Below, piece by piece: positions 12,634 to 23,488 of a stretch of 64,000 nucleotides of DNA (position 1 is the stretch's first letter; every line of letters begins with the position of its first letter). Made by a program: the position numbers and the translations under genes. The stretch is from Takakia lepidozioides (taxonomy: Eukaryota; Streptophyta; Takakiopsida; Takakiales; Takakiaceae). Below the pieces are notes generated by a model, which was not told the origin of the DNA, ran no database searches, and worked only from the letters and a program-made list of their open reading frames with translations. The stretch covers positions 14,384,001 to 14,448,000 of the forward strand of contig CM060731.1 in assembly GCA_030704615.1 (NCBI GenBank), written 5' to 3'.

Positions 12634-14984
12634 TCATTCTACCTCAAAGAGGTTTGCCTCTGCAATCAAGTCCTCAGTCTCATCTAAGAGAACTTCTTCC
12701 CTATCCAAAAACTCTTTCATGAAAGTACTAAAGCAACCAACTCTAGCATCATTTGGCCAATTATTGACTACACTCACAAGCATATCAAGGTTTTCAATAT
12801 TTAACCTGCACCGTCTCAAGCTTGTTATGACACCTGCAATACTAAAAACCCTCTCAGTTTCAATCTGAGATCCAACTATGCCCAAGATTAGCCGTGCCAA
12901 AAATCTCACATATGGAAAGAAAGACTCGTGCTATTTCCACCATTTCAAAGGAGCCACGCACTCACCCTCAATTATCTTCGTCCTTTTGAAATGTGATAGT
13001 TGTTGTCTCACTACTGTCAATGTCATGTCTTCATTGTGGTCATGCACACCAAATAAAGACATCTTGTTCATCGTGGAAGTGGGCTGTGATTGGGCCGGAA
13101 TATCCGGATGTAAGACCTTGAAACACTTTACCAAAAGAGGCTCTAACACCATGTTATCATATTGGGACACAATATGCAAAGCACGCTCTTTGCCCACATA
13201 TTGTGATACCAATGACAACCTCTTGTAACGTGGGTCAAGCATAAGCGCGAGCATATTGTGAGCTTTGCGCGATTGAAACCCTTCCAAAAAAGAAAGAAAT
13301 GGTTCCAAGACATATACCACATCTCGAGCCATCCGTCATTCCAACAATGTCAACTCTGTTGAGAAATCCCCCATGCAATGATCCACAGTTGCAGCCCTGG
13401 GAGCACTACTTCCTCGCATGCGAATTGTTGTGGCAACGGCTGCATTAAGAGCATCGGACAACAGCCAAAATCCCCCAGATTGATTCATAATGCACTCATG
13501 AACCACAAGCCCTAGAACTGTAGAAATTGATTGGGCAATGGCCCACACTTGTGGACTTGGTATGCGAGACTGCAGTGCCAATGAGGTTTGCCTAGAGTAA
13601 CAAGTGATTAGGCTTGCCTAAACTCCAAAGTCTCTTGGAAGAGGATCACCTTGGAAGCAAACCGTGTCTTCACCGGAGTCTTCAATTTGCGGGGATGAAT
13701 GTTGCTGTCCACACATGCCTTTGCCCATTCTTGTCTCCCTTTGCCACTTTTTTTTGTCCAAGTAATGGTTTTTTGCAACTCTGATTGGGCATTTTTATAG
13801 AATATCTGCGCATACTTTTGCATCATTTGTTGCATACTGGCAACACTTGGACATCACATGCCCAAAAGAACTACCTACAAATGGAGAATCCAACCCCAAA
13901 CACGCACATGAGACCACCGAATTCAAAACATTGGTCAAAGTGGCCAAGTTACCTCCCTCGTTTTTGACGTAAGCAATAATGCGAGTATTGAGGCCATACT
14001 TCACAAGAAGATTGTTGACTTGATGTGCCATGGCAGCCCCAGATGTGTCAGGTGTCTCAAACATGTCAAGAGTCACATGACATTACTCCCACTGTTCATT
14101 AATAAAGTGCGCTATGATAACAAAAGTGTCAGTTCCCCCTCTTGACATCCACAAATCAAAACTCACAGAGCAAGTAGCACAACTATGAAGAAATGAGAAC
14201 ATGTAACGCTCTTTCGTATTCTCTGCCAAGATTGGAATGGCCTCATTCACAAGTGTCCGTCGAGAAGGGAAAACAATCCGAGGATTTTGCCTCAACACCA
14301 TCCTTCTTAGCCATTCTACCAAAGACAGTGGAACCAACTCCTTTGCAATGAACAAGACTAAATCCTCATTGAACTGCTTCTGTTGATCATCATTTTGGTT
14401 GTGTGGAGTGGAGCTCCCAAAAAAAGAAGCTATGTTTGTGGGGCTGGGCCTCTTTTTTGCTGGCGTACGGGCCTTCTCAGGTCCTTCATTTTCCCTCTCA
14501 ATCCACCTACGCAAAACAATGTCATGTTCTTGATCCACATGCTTTCGAAGGGCAGAGATACCATTGGTTTTGTTATAGGTCACAATGTCCTTCTTGCTTG
14601 CAGGAGTGACACCAACAGGATGACATAGAACACACCTCATCTGTTGTGGATTTGTTATGTCCACTGGAGCAGAATCTTTTGTTGCATAGAATGCCCATGT
14701 CGAAGCAGTGCGATTGTGGGGCTTCCAAAAATCCCATTGTTTTTCAAGTACTGGGAGCTGCGCCTCCACATCCAACACTATGTGTGATGGCGAAACTGTG
14801 GAAGATGACATTGCAGCCGAGGCTTGAGGAGCTGATGTAAATGAGGTTGCATGATGAGCATCCTCCGCAACATGGCACTCCATCAAAGCTTTCTCATTAT
14901 CAACATTGATGTCAGGAACAACTTCACTTTCTAGTTCATCGAAAATATTGGGCTCAATGACATAAAAAGCTTGTGGAACAATTC
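12634..14984 (-). pseudogene. hAT transposase, BED zinc finger plus hATC dimerisation domain, disabled
   Basis: Reading on the minus strand, an exon begins after an acceptor at about 14984 (GIVPQAFYV...). It carries a BED-type finger (CVLC, then ALRKHVDQEH), the start of the RNase H-like core (SVSFDLWMSRGGTDT), DMFETPDTSG, TPVKTRFASKVILFQ, LMLDPRYK, and the C-terminal hATC block (GSQIETERVFSIAG, then RRCRLNIENLDMLVSVVNNW). The frame is broken by TAA at 14083-14085, TGA at 13336-13338 and TAG at 12931-12933, by a frameshift near 13840-13860 and by another near 13590-13612. At least five lesions mean no functional transposase is made. The first exon upstream of 14984 was not identified. Confidence 0.9.
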
Positions 14985-15389
14985 CTGTGTAAAAACAATG
15001 CAAACAAAGAATCCAAAAGACATTTAATAATTGTGCACAACTCATATATTTACAAAAGTTTGGAATGGTATATGGCTGGCCAAAACGAAAGTGTGGGGAG
15101 AGACACCGTACTGCTCAATTTATTATTTCATATTGAGCTGAATGTTACATACATGGCCTACATTTAGATCTGCGTTATTTTCTTTATATAGTACATGTAC
15201 ATTTACATTTTCAAATTACAAAAACTACCTAACAAGTTGGGGGTGGACCAGTCTTATGCTTCAGTGGTCAGCTTGGCTACTTCATGCCTTGGGAAATGAT
15301 CTGCAATGCCCCCACCACATATAAATAAATCAGTCCTTGTTGTACCACAACATGAAGAGTTATAACTAAAAATTATGAAGCTTTAAAGT

Positions 15390-17230
15390 GGGGTGATTGT
15401 CCACAAGAGGTAGGGGCTGGCTGTCAAGCCTTCTTGATATTTGTGCTCCCCTTTCCGAGTTCAAACTTTCACTATGAGAGGAGGAGCAAATCATCCCTCT
15501 GTTGTACCACACATTGGAAAAAATAAAATAAAAAACTAAGCTATTAAAGGGTGGGGGCTTACCATAGGATGAGGGGGCTGGTTAGCGGGCTCTAAACTCG
15601 CACTCCTCCTTCTTGTGTGTGATCTACATAGCAACAGAGTAGGGAGCTGATCAGCCCCTTGCTATGCCAATTTTCTGGGGAAAAAAAAATATGCAACATT
15701 GAATTAGGGGCATGCTTACATGTGTGGTGGAATGAGGGATGGTTGGCAGGCCTCCCTACTTGCCCTCTTTCCCTCCCATGCATGATCTACAATAGCAAAA
15801 GAGCAAGGGGCTAATCAGCTCCTCTTATATCACAAACTTAAAATAATTAAGAAAATAAAGAACAATGAAGGGGAAGTACACGCGGGTAATGGGGGTTGGT
15901 TGGCGGGTCAAGAGGCCTCCTATTTCTGCTCCCTTCCCGAGTGCAACATATCACTATGAGGAAGGGCGAATCAGCCTTTTGTTGTACCACACATTGGAAA
16001 GAATAACATTAAAAAACTAAGCTAAAGGGTGGGGGCTTACTACAAGATGAGAGGGGCTGGTTGACGTGCTTTTTTACTTGCACTGGACCTCCTTCTTGTG
16101 TGTGATCTGCATTAGCAGCGGCTAATCAGCCCTTGCTATACCAATTTTATGGAAAAAATAAATGAAGGGGGATGCTTACATGTGCGGTGCAAGAGGGGCT
16201 GGTTGGCAAGCCTTCCTACTTGCCCTCCTTTCCCTCCCATGCACGATCAGCCATAGCACAAGAGCAATGGGCTAACCAGCCCCTCTTTTAACAAAAATTT
16301 AAACAACTAAAAATAAAGCTCAATGAAAGGGAGTTACAAGCGGGTAATGGGGCTGGTTGGCAGGTCCCTCCCTGCTTTGGGCTCCCTCCCTCTCATGCAG
16401 AATCTGCCATAACAGAAGCCAAATGGGCTATCTTATCAACCCCCAATTGTATCAAGAATTAATTTTTTTTAAAGAAAATAAAGATACTTACCAGTGGGTA
16501 ATGTGGGCTGGTTGGCGGGGCCCTCCTTGCTTGTGCTCCCTCCAATGTAAAATCTACCATAGTGGAGCAAGGGGCTATCAGCCCCTTGGTATATCATCAA
16601 AGAAAACAGAAAAATAAAAAAATAAAAAAAATAAAAAAAATGATGATCAATGATTACCATGGACCAAGGGGGCTGGTTGCAGGTGGGGCCCTCCTTACTC
16701 GTCCTCCCTACCTCCTGCACCACATGCCATAGCAGAAAAGGAGGAGGCTGATTAGCTTCATGGTGAACTAAAGCTAAAAACAGTAAAATAACCAAAAGTG
16801 GTGGATGCTTACCAACAAGGGGCTGGTTGATGACGGGGCTGGTTGCGCGGGCCCTCCTGCTCGCACTTCCTCCCTCCAATGCGCCACTTACCACAATACA
16901 AGAGCATGGGGCCCATTAGCTCCCTGCTGAACCAAAAAAAAAAAAAAAACAAGAACATGGTGGATGCTCACCAACAACAAGCGACGGCTGGTTGGCAGGG
17001 CCCTCCTGCTCACACTCCCTCCCTTTGTGTCCACCACCTGCCACAACAGCAGAAGATAGATCAGCCCCCTCTTGTGCGATAAACAGAGAAGAAAAGAAAC
17101 AAACAACACATTAAATCAATCAACCTAAGAGGAAAAGAGAAAGGAGATGGAGATGAAATGAGAGCGAGAGAGAAATCAAACAAATAAAGTAGGAGATGGA
17201 GACACGGAACACGAACCTTACCTGGACTGG
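15390..17230 (-). repeat. Tandem array of ~11 diverged units (~155 bases), each with a 5' splice donor on the transposase strand
   Basis: On the plus strand each unit reads roughly GGGGCTGGTTGGCGGG, a C/T-rich tract, then an ATCTGCCATAGCA-like stretch and GGGCTNATCAGCCC (palindromic), then an A-rich spacer. On the minus strand each has a donor-like GTAAG/GTAAC/GTGAG, near 15558, 15715, 15875, 16036, 16175, 16333, 16487, 16653, 16807, 16966 and 17217. The donor is followed by T-rich sequence and an AG, like an intron of about 45-65 bases. Units 1-3 and 4-6 are more alike as triplets, with a spacing of about 478 bases, so there is a higher-order repeat. No continuous coding frame runs through it. 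Confidence 0.75.
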
Positions 17231-17304
17231 AGTAGCGAGCAAGATGTATGCGAGAGAGAGCGAGCTGGATGAGTTGTAGAGACACTTAGGCCTACAGCCC
17301 ACGG

Positions 17305-17480
17305 GTGGAACCGGAACCGGAACCGCTTTAGAGTCCCCAAACCCCGGTTCCCACACATGTGGCCGTAGCTGGAACCGCCGGTTCCGGTTCCCACACAATC
17401 CCCAATTTCCGGTTCCGGTTCTGCACAGGCGGGTCCGGTTCCAGTCCGGTTCCACATAACCGGAACCGGAACCGGCGGTT
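17305..17480 (-). repeat. Right subterminal CCGGAACC repeat cluster
   Basis: CCGGAACC and variants recur at least eight times in inverted orientation relative to the left cluster, just inside the right terminal repeat of the hAT element. Confidence 0.8.
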
Positions 17481-17513
17481 ACCCGAGCCCAGGCGGGTAA
17501 GCGCCCAACACTG

Positions 17514-17521
17514 GTGGACAC
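17514..17521. repeat. Right 8-base target site duplication of the hAT element
   Basis: GTGGACAC, identical to 11884-11891. The uninterrupted target would read across 11883 to 17522. Confidence 0.95.
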
Positions 17522-18049
17522 CTTCATGACACACCAGACTGTGGTTTGAACCCTCAACCACAAAGGCATAGGTAGCCCCTAAGCAGTCTACATAACATCA
17601 ACATTCAGCTAAAGGCCAGCTTTGTCAGGACGATGCCTTCCTTACTCCCCTAGTTACTAGTACCCCTCAGCCCAAGTTGTTGGGTTGTAAAAGGCTTTGT
17701 AATCCCATAAGGGTTTGAAATCTTGACCCCATCCTCTGTGATGTTTGCAACCCACACACCAGCCACAAGCATCCATGGTATTAAGCACCACAAAGAGCAA
17801 GCAATCCCATGATGGACACATCAATCCACCAAGGGCTAGTGAACAGCTACATGGGAGTGAAATGTCCAACCAGGCTGGTGACAACCGTTGACTTGAATGA
17901 AGACTTGCAACCCATGTGGCTCAGATTGCATTGCTCAAGAGCGTAGGGCTAACACAAGAAACTTAAAAGAAAGAAGAGAGTACTTCTCTCTCTTTACTAC
18001 GGTCAGCTGCAAAATGGCAGAGCAGTGGACATTTCAGGACTTCAGAGTG
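17522..18049. other. Stretch between hAT element and LINE fragment; tRNA-like B box on minus strand
   Basis: No exon supported. On the minus strand at about 17543-17556, 'gagggttcaaaccac' resembles a polymerase III B box, as in tRNA-derived SINEs, but no convincing A box was found. The hAT insertion sits directly beside this motif. Confidence 0.3.
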
Positions 18050-18957
18050 AATTCATCAAGCATGCTGCACCTACTTTAGCCCTTTTATAGCTAACCTCTT
18101 CAATGAGGTGATGCAACGGGGCTTTCCAACAGAGTGGACAAAGAGCATCATCCACCCACTTTTCAAGAGCGGTGACAGGCTCGCACCGACAAACTATCGT
18201 ACTATCATGGTGTCCTCATTACTTGCTAAATTGTTTGGGGCAGTAGTGGCCATGGAACTGGATGATTGGGCTGAGTCCTCTCGCATTCGTGCTGAGGGAC
18301 AGCTGCAACAGATCCACTATTGACCACATCTTCACTCTTCAGGTTATGGTGGAAAGTGCACGCTATGACAAAAGAATGGTCTATGTTTGCTTCGTGGACT
18401 TTCACAAAGCCTTTGATTCAATTCCTCGGGACCTTCTCTTCCAACGGCTCCATAGAGTGGAAGTCCCTCCAGACATCCTTTGTGCCATCTCTTCTATGTA
18501 TGAGATTGTCACTCGCATGGTCAACGTCGCTGGTGAATTCTCAGCCGAGATCCACAGCAACATTGGAGTCAAACAGGGCTGCCCCCTTTCACCTGCCCTG
18601 TTCAGGCTTACAATCTTTCTCCATAGATTGCAGGCCCTTCCACCCAAAGGGCTAGTGGCATGGGCCCTCACAACATCTATGAGGCTCAAAGCTGCAGGTT
18701 TCAGGAACTCCTGGTATGCTCGAGTGGACAGTTTATTTCAACGTAACGGACTTTCTACTGCTTTCCTATTACCAATGAACCCAGATGAGGTGGACATCAC
18801 ATCCAGACATGACCGCAACAGACTCATTAGGAGAGAGCTTATGGAATTATATGTCAAGAGAACTTGGAAGCTACCCAATCTCATGACAAAGCTCCACTTC
18901 TATCGAGAGACATTCTTGGTGCTCCGCGATGATAGAATCTTGAGACCAAAGGATTGA
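18050..18957 (+). pseudogene. Non-LTR retrotransposon reverse transcriptase fragment
   Basis: Translation shows RT block features of LINE elements: SIIHPLFKSGD...NYRTIMVSS, FVDFHKAFDSIPRDLL, and GVKQGCPLSPALF. The frame shifts between the first part (18108-18323) and the second (18262-18957) near 18295. After PALF the sequence jumps to what looks like the RT thumb region, so the block with the catalytic YADD is missing. This is a decayed, internally deleted copy. No target duplication or poly(A) was identified. Confidence 0.85.
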
Positions 18958-19389
18958 GACTCTATCATAGCTGGAGGAATGAGTCAGCCATGATGCCATC
19001 CGAATTCCTCTACATCATTCATGACAAGATGGATCATTGGAAGTCTAGTTGGATAAGTTGTTTGTTGTTGATTAGTCTTAGTTGTTCATTCACTCGTCAT
19101 AGTCCGGTCCTTTTCATTTGTGGACTCTCCATAGTCCTAGTGAAAGCTAGCACTACTATGTGCAGGTGTCTTTTCGACTATGTTAGGGAACAACAACTTC
19201 AACTATTGTGGAATCTCAGCAAAGATGGACTAATCGACTAGTTATGATAAGAAGTGAATTATGTATGACCTTTTCGACTATGAAATAGTGAAATGGACAG
19301 TCGTAAATCCTCGTTATGGGTAGTGAATGGAAGGCAGATGAAGGGAAGACCTACTTGGATACAAACGTGTGCTTATCCCGCACCTAACC
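18958..19389. other. Stretch between LINE fragment and epimerase gene
   Basis: The left part probably continues the LINE remnant. 'ttttcgacta' appears twice (about 19170 and 19270). No exon or promoter element was recognised. The promoter of the epimerase gene must lie here or within the LINE remnant. Confidence 0.3.
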
Positions 19390-22300
19390 ATGTTCCGCTC
19401 TCTCCCTCGCTCTGGAATTCCCAGCTTTCAAGTGTGTAGAATCCAGGAACCCATTTCTTCCTTCTCAGTTTCAGCTTCCAGAAATGCATGTGGGTGCTTA
19501 CGAAGACGTGCATCGGAGGTCTTGCTTGCTGCAAAGTCATACAAATTAATAGGAAACCGAGTTGGCTGCAGAGCAGGATGTACAATCTCTTCTCCTGGCT
19601 TTGAGAAACTGCTAGATGTTCAGATCATTCGAGTTGTGGGTGCAGATGCTCGCCCTCTGGATGTCCCTCTCTTAGCGCCTTTCACAATTGCTTCCTCAAG
19701 GCTGAAATTCGTTACAAATGTTGGCATCCGAATAGAGCTACAGGATGGGAGCGTGGGATGGGGTGAGATTCCCATCCTTCCAGCTGTGACTTCTGAAGAT
19801 CAGCCAACGGCCATCGCCAAGGCCTTGCAAGCTTGTGCAATGTTGAAAGATATGTCAGCCTTGAGCTGCCGGAATGTGTTGGAAGACATTTCCAGCCTTC
19901 TTCCAGGCCACGAATTCGCCTCGGTTAGCTCTACCCTCCCATCTATCTTTTATTGAAGTTTTATGGTGACCAGAACCCTTTAATTGGCTTTAAGATTATG
20001 TTCGTGGTCGGGGACAATCGCTCTCTCTCTCTCTCTCTCTCTCCAAACATCCGCTTATAGATCTCTGGGTACGGGTCTCTTGCCACGAGTCGATGGAAAG
20101 GATAGTAGTTCACGTTATATGTCTATAGCTGTTTCGTCGGAGCCTGATAAGTCTGATCCGGGGCGGGATTGGGAAGGTACGCGCGGGCATGGAGATGGCA
20201 GTGGTGGACGCGGTTGCACACAACCTGGGACTACCCCTGTGGCAACTCTTTGGACAACACAGCAACTCTGTCACCACAGATATAACGGTATACCTCATGC
20301 AACTAATTTTATTCGAGTTCACAAGGATCATTGCAAGCGAAATATCTCACTTTCACCCTCTTTCAATTCAAATATTTTCTGCATCTAATGTCCATGCTTA
20401 CTTACCCGGGCTCTAAGTGAGGATTTTGCACATAGATCCCCATTTGTTCTCCAGAAGAAGCTGGGCTGCTGGCGGCAGAGTACAAGCACCGAGGGTTTTC
20501 AACAATAAAGACTAAAGTTGGGGGAAGAAACTTGGAAGAGGACTTTAAAATGCTTAGAGCCATATGCAGGAACCATCCCAAGTGTTCTTTAATATTGGAT
20601 GGCAATGGAGGTTACCAGGCTGACGAAGCTTTGGAGGTTCTGAGACAGCTGCATGGTAAATATTGCTCTATCCACCATACATTCTCGTTCCCCCCTCGCT
20701 CTATACCCCTTGTTTGCCTTCCAAACTAGCACGGAGTTATGGCCATAAGGCTGTGGTGAGGCACCACTATGTATGTACTATTCATTGTGAGTGGCTGACG
20801 GAAGCCTCCATGCAGCATGGAGACATTCAACTTGACATTACACCCGTTTTGTGAGGAGGGTGAAAACCAATGGAGTTAAAACGAGGCAGATGGAGATAGG
20901 CAGAGGAATGACAAACCATGTTGTTTCTCACTTTCAAACCGAATCTGCTTGACTGTTTGTACGAATGCAGTCTCAGGACTCACTCCAGAACTTTTTGAGC
21001 AACCTGTGGCACGCGATGATTGGAAAGGACTCGGCCAGGTGACCAGAAAGGCGCGGGACCTTTATGGAGTGCCGGTTGCTGCGGATGAGAGCTGCCAAAA
21101 CCTTGAGGATGCAACCAGAATTGTGATGGAGGGGTTGGCAGAAGTGGTGAACATAAAGCTGGCAAAATTGGGAGTTATTGCTGCACTGGAGGTCCATTCC
21201 CAACAGAAAGAACCTTGATAATTGTCTTAAATGCAAATGCATTCAATTCCCTTGTTCATGTTCAGTCTAGCAGAGCCAATCTCTAGGTTGAGGGACTCAA
21301 AGAGAGCTATGGAGACCTGTTCTACTCTGAGACCGTCTCCCACCAGGAGTGGTTTTTATGTAGCAAGGGTACGTCATTAGCTCATGGAAAACCTGGATAC
21401 AGGTGATGGATATGGGTAAGGCCTTCTGTTGAGAACTGTACTGCTTGTGTAAGGACTTAATGATTATCCACTCTTCCTGCAAGTTCTTGACCCTATATTA
21501 TCTCTTCACAACAATGATGTTTGGTTGCTATCTCGTTGTTGACTATTGTTCTGCAAGTAGGTTGTTGCTATGGTTCAACAAGCAGGCCTTGGGCTTATGG
21601 TTGGGGGCATGGTGGAGACTCGTCTTGCAATGGGCTTTGCTGCTCACATGGCTGCTGGTCTTGGCTGCTTCAGGTACCCATGGCACTCTCATCTTGTCTT
21701 ATCCAGTGCTGAGCTAGGGTGAATGTACTTAACAAACATAAAGAGTCTGACAGTACATAGATACTGTGGGTTTGGTCACATTTTTAGAATGGAACTCTTA
21801 TGGGTCTTTCATAGTTTAGCTCCCAAGTGCAAAGGGGGGTTCGAACAAGTGTGGCAGTGGTTCATAGCAGTGTGATGTAACCAATATTATAGCAGTTCCT
21901 TGAGCAATTGAAGCAGTACTTGATTATGGAATAGAAGGTTGTACGATAGTTTAGTAAACCTATTCACAGCTCGTACACACATGTACTCCTTCACCTTTCC
22001 CTGCAGGCTTTGACCATGACAAAGCCCTGATGGCATAGTTGCTGTGATCCTCTCCGAGCTGAGCATCGAGTATTGATCAACCCCTTAGGGTACGAGAATC
22101 AGCCAGCGGCCTTTCAATGACAAATTGACTGTTGAGTTATGGACACGTCCAGAAGACGTTATCCTGATAGAACTGCAACTGTAGCCTGACCATGGATGTG
22201 ACATATGTGACTCTCACACAGTAGTGTTAAAGGGCAGGTAGAGCCAAAATGGAGAAGGAATGGAGCTTTATAATGGCCAGACATGCAGAAGTCGAAGGGG

Positions 22301-22823
22301 ATGGCTCACACAAGTAGTTCAGGGATAGTAACAGGTTTTGTTGTGAAGGACAGATTCGTTGACTTGGATACACCCCTTCTGCTGGACGGGGACCCAGTTC
22401 AGGGTGGATACCAAGGTAACTTTTCACTGCCTTGTTATTATCATAATGTTTCAAAAGGCTCAGAAATTTCTTACTCCATCGCCAGCTGTCCAGCTGATCG
22501 TAATATCCATACTCTCCTGTTAAGAGGGAAATGTGAGTGAGTGAGTCATTTCTGTAACAAGTGACCTTGTAAGGGCATTTAGGCAGCGATGAGCAGTGGA
22601 GTGATGAGCAGCTTTTTTATCATTTGGAGGGAGAGAACTCAACAGTACAGAAGATTGGCAGGAAAGACGGGTTTCTGGTAAAGAGAAGCAAACCCATCCT
22701 GTATGCAATGCCTTTAACTGGTACTGTTTTGTGTGAATTGCAGTGGAAGGTCCACTTTACACCTTAGGCGAGGATTCTGGTCATGGAGGCTCATTGGTAT
22801 GGCCGACTCTTCCAGAGGCCTAA
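19390..22823 (+). CDS. Enolase-superfamily dipeptide epimerase (L-Ala-D/L-Glu epimerase type), plastid-targeted form
   Basis: Seven exons, 19390-19923, 20177-20287, 20436-20655, 20971-21191, 21561-21673, 22354-22415 and 22744-22823 (TAA), join in perfect phase to give 446 residues. The first ~90 residues (MFRSLPRSGIPSF...) are Ser/Arg/Cys-rich and look like an organelle transit peptide. The capping domain follows (DVPLLAPFTIASSRLKFV). The barrel has the KxK catalytic pair (TIKTKVG), metal ligands in LILDGNGG, LFEQP and VAADES, and the second catalytic lysine in VNIKLAK. GGMVETRLAMGFAAH and FVDLDTPLLL are typical of dipeptide epimerases in the muconate-lactonizing-enzyme subgroup. Bacterial relatives recycle cell-wall peptides. 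The plant substrate is unproven. A (CT)n tract lies in intron 1. The gene converges on the dehydrogenase gene at 23489. Fold and active site are well supported; the exact substrate is not. Confidence 0.92.
20021..20043. repeat. (CT)n microsatellite in intron 1 of the epimerase gene
   Basis: An uninterrupted CT run of about 23 bases, inside the intron. Confidence 0.95.
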
Positions 22824-23488
22824 AAATGTCCTCTGTTCTAGATCTAAGGTTTTAGAACAGAATGAAGAGTATCTCATATACCACACAAGTTAAGCCAGTA
22901 TACTGCAGACAACAGCCTGACCAAGACTTTTGTGCAGGAAGCATTGTATGAACCATGAACTGTGACTTCATTAGCAGCATGGATAAGTATAGAAATGTAT
23001 GGATGGTATGCACGCAGATGACACTCATTAGCAAATTTTGGATTTCAAGGATTACGTCAAATTCTTGCACAGCGTTTGAATGCATCACTCTTCACTCTTG
23101 AAAAGAAAGATGCGAGACAGTTTCACTGTATTCCTGGGTGTACAAACTGTCTGCTCAGTCTCTTGGGAGACATGTTGGGAATTAATAGCTTTGGGAATCT
23201 ATTGGGAATGATCGCCAAAGATCCACGGATGAAATTCAAATATTTTTGAGGATTGGGAACCTGATTACACAAGGCATTCAGCCAAAACCACTGTTGATTT
23301 GGTACCCAGGTACACCACATCAGTCCAGACATTCAAAAGGAGGAACCCTTACTCCCGCAATCTCACTGATTATTATTATATTTTCATCTGATTCTCACTG
23401 TACATGAGGCATGTCAGGAGCTACAAAGACTTGGATCACGCAAGAAAGTAACTTGAGACTGCAATCTCCAACAACTCAGCAGGCATCA

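Larger units (their letters stand above)
11892..17513. mobile_element. Full-length hAT-superfamily DNA transposon (5.6 kb), inactive
   Basis: The termini are CAGTGTTGGGCG at 11892 and its exact reverse complement CGCCCAACACTG ending at 17513, flanked by a perfect 8-base duplication. Both subterminal regions carry many copies of GGTTCCGG (left) or CCGGAACC (right), the arrangement expected of transposase-binding sites. Inside, on the minus strand, is a BED-finger hAT transposase with several disabling changes. Between it and the right end lies a 1.8 kb tandem array of splice-site-bearing units. The termini are intact, so the element could still be moved by a related active transposase. Confidence 0.95.

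Noticed and set aside
13336-13338. Alternative nuclear code with TGA read as Trp
   Set aside because: At least two intact host genes in the window appear to terminate with TGA, and the interrupted genes are mostly decayed transposons with other stops and frameshifts.
16469-16894. 141-codon minus-strand frame in the hAT tandem array
   Set aside because: It runs through the repeat units and their T-rich spacers (a long Phe/Tyr run) and has no domain. It is a by-product of the repeat composition.
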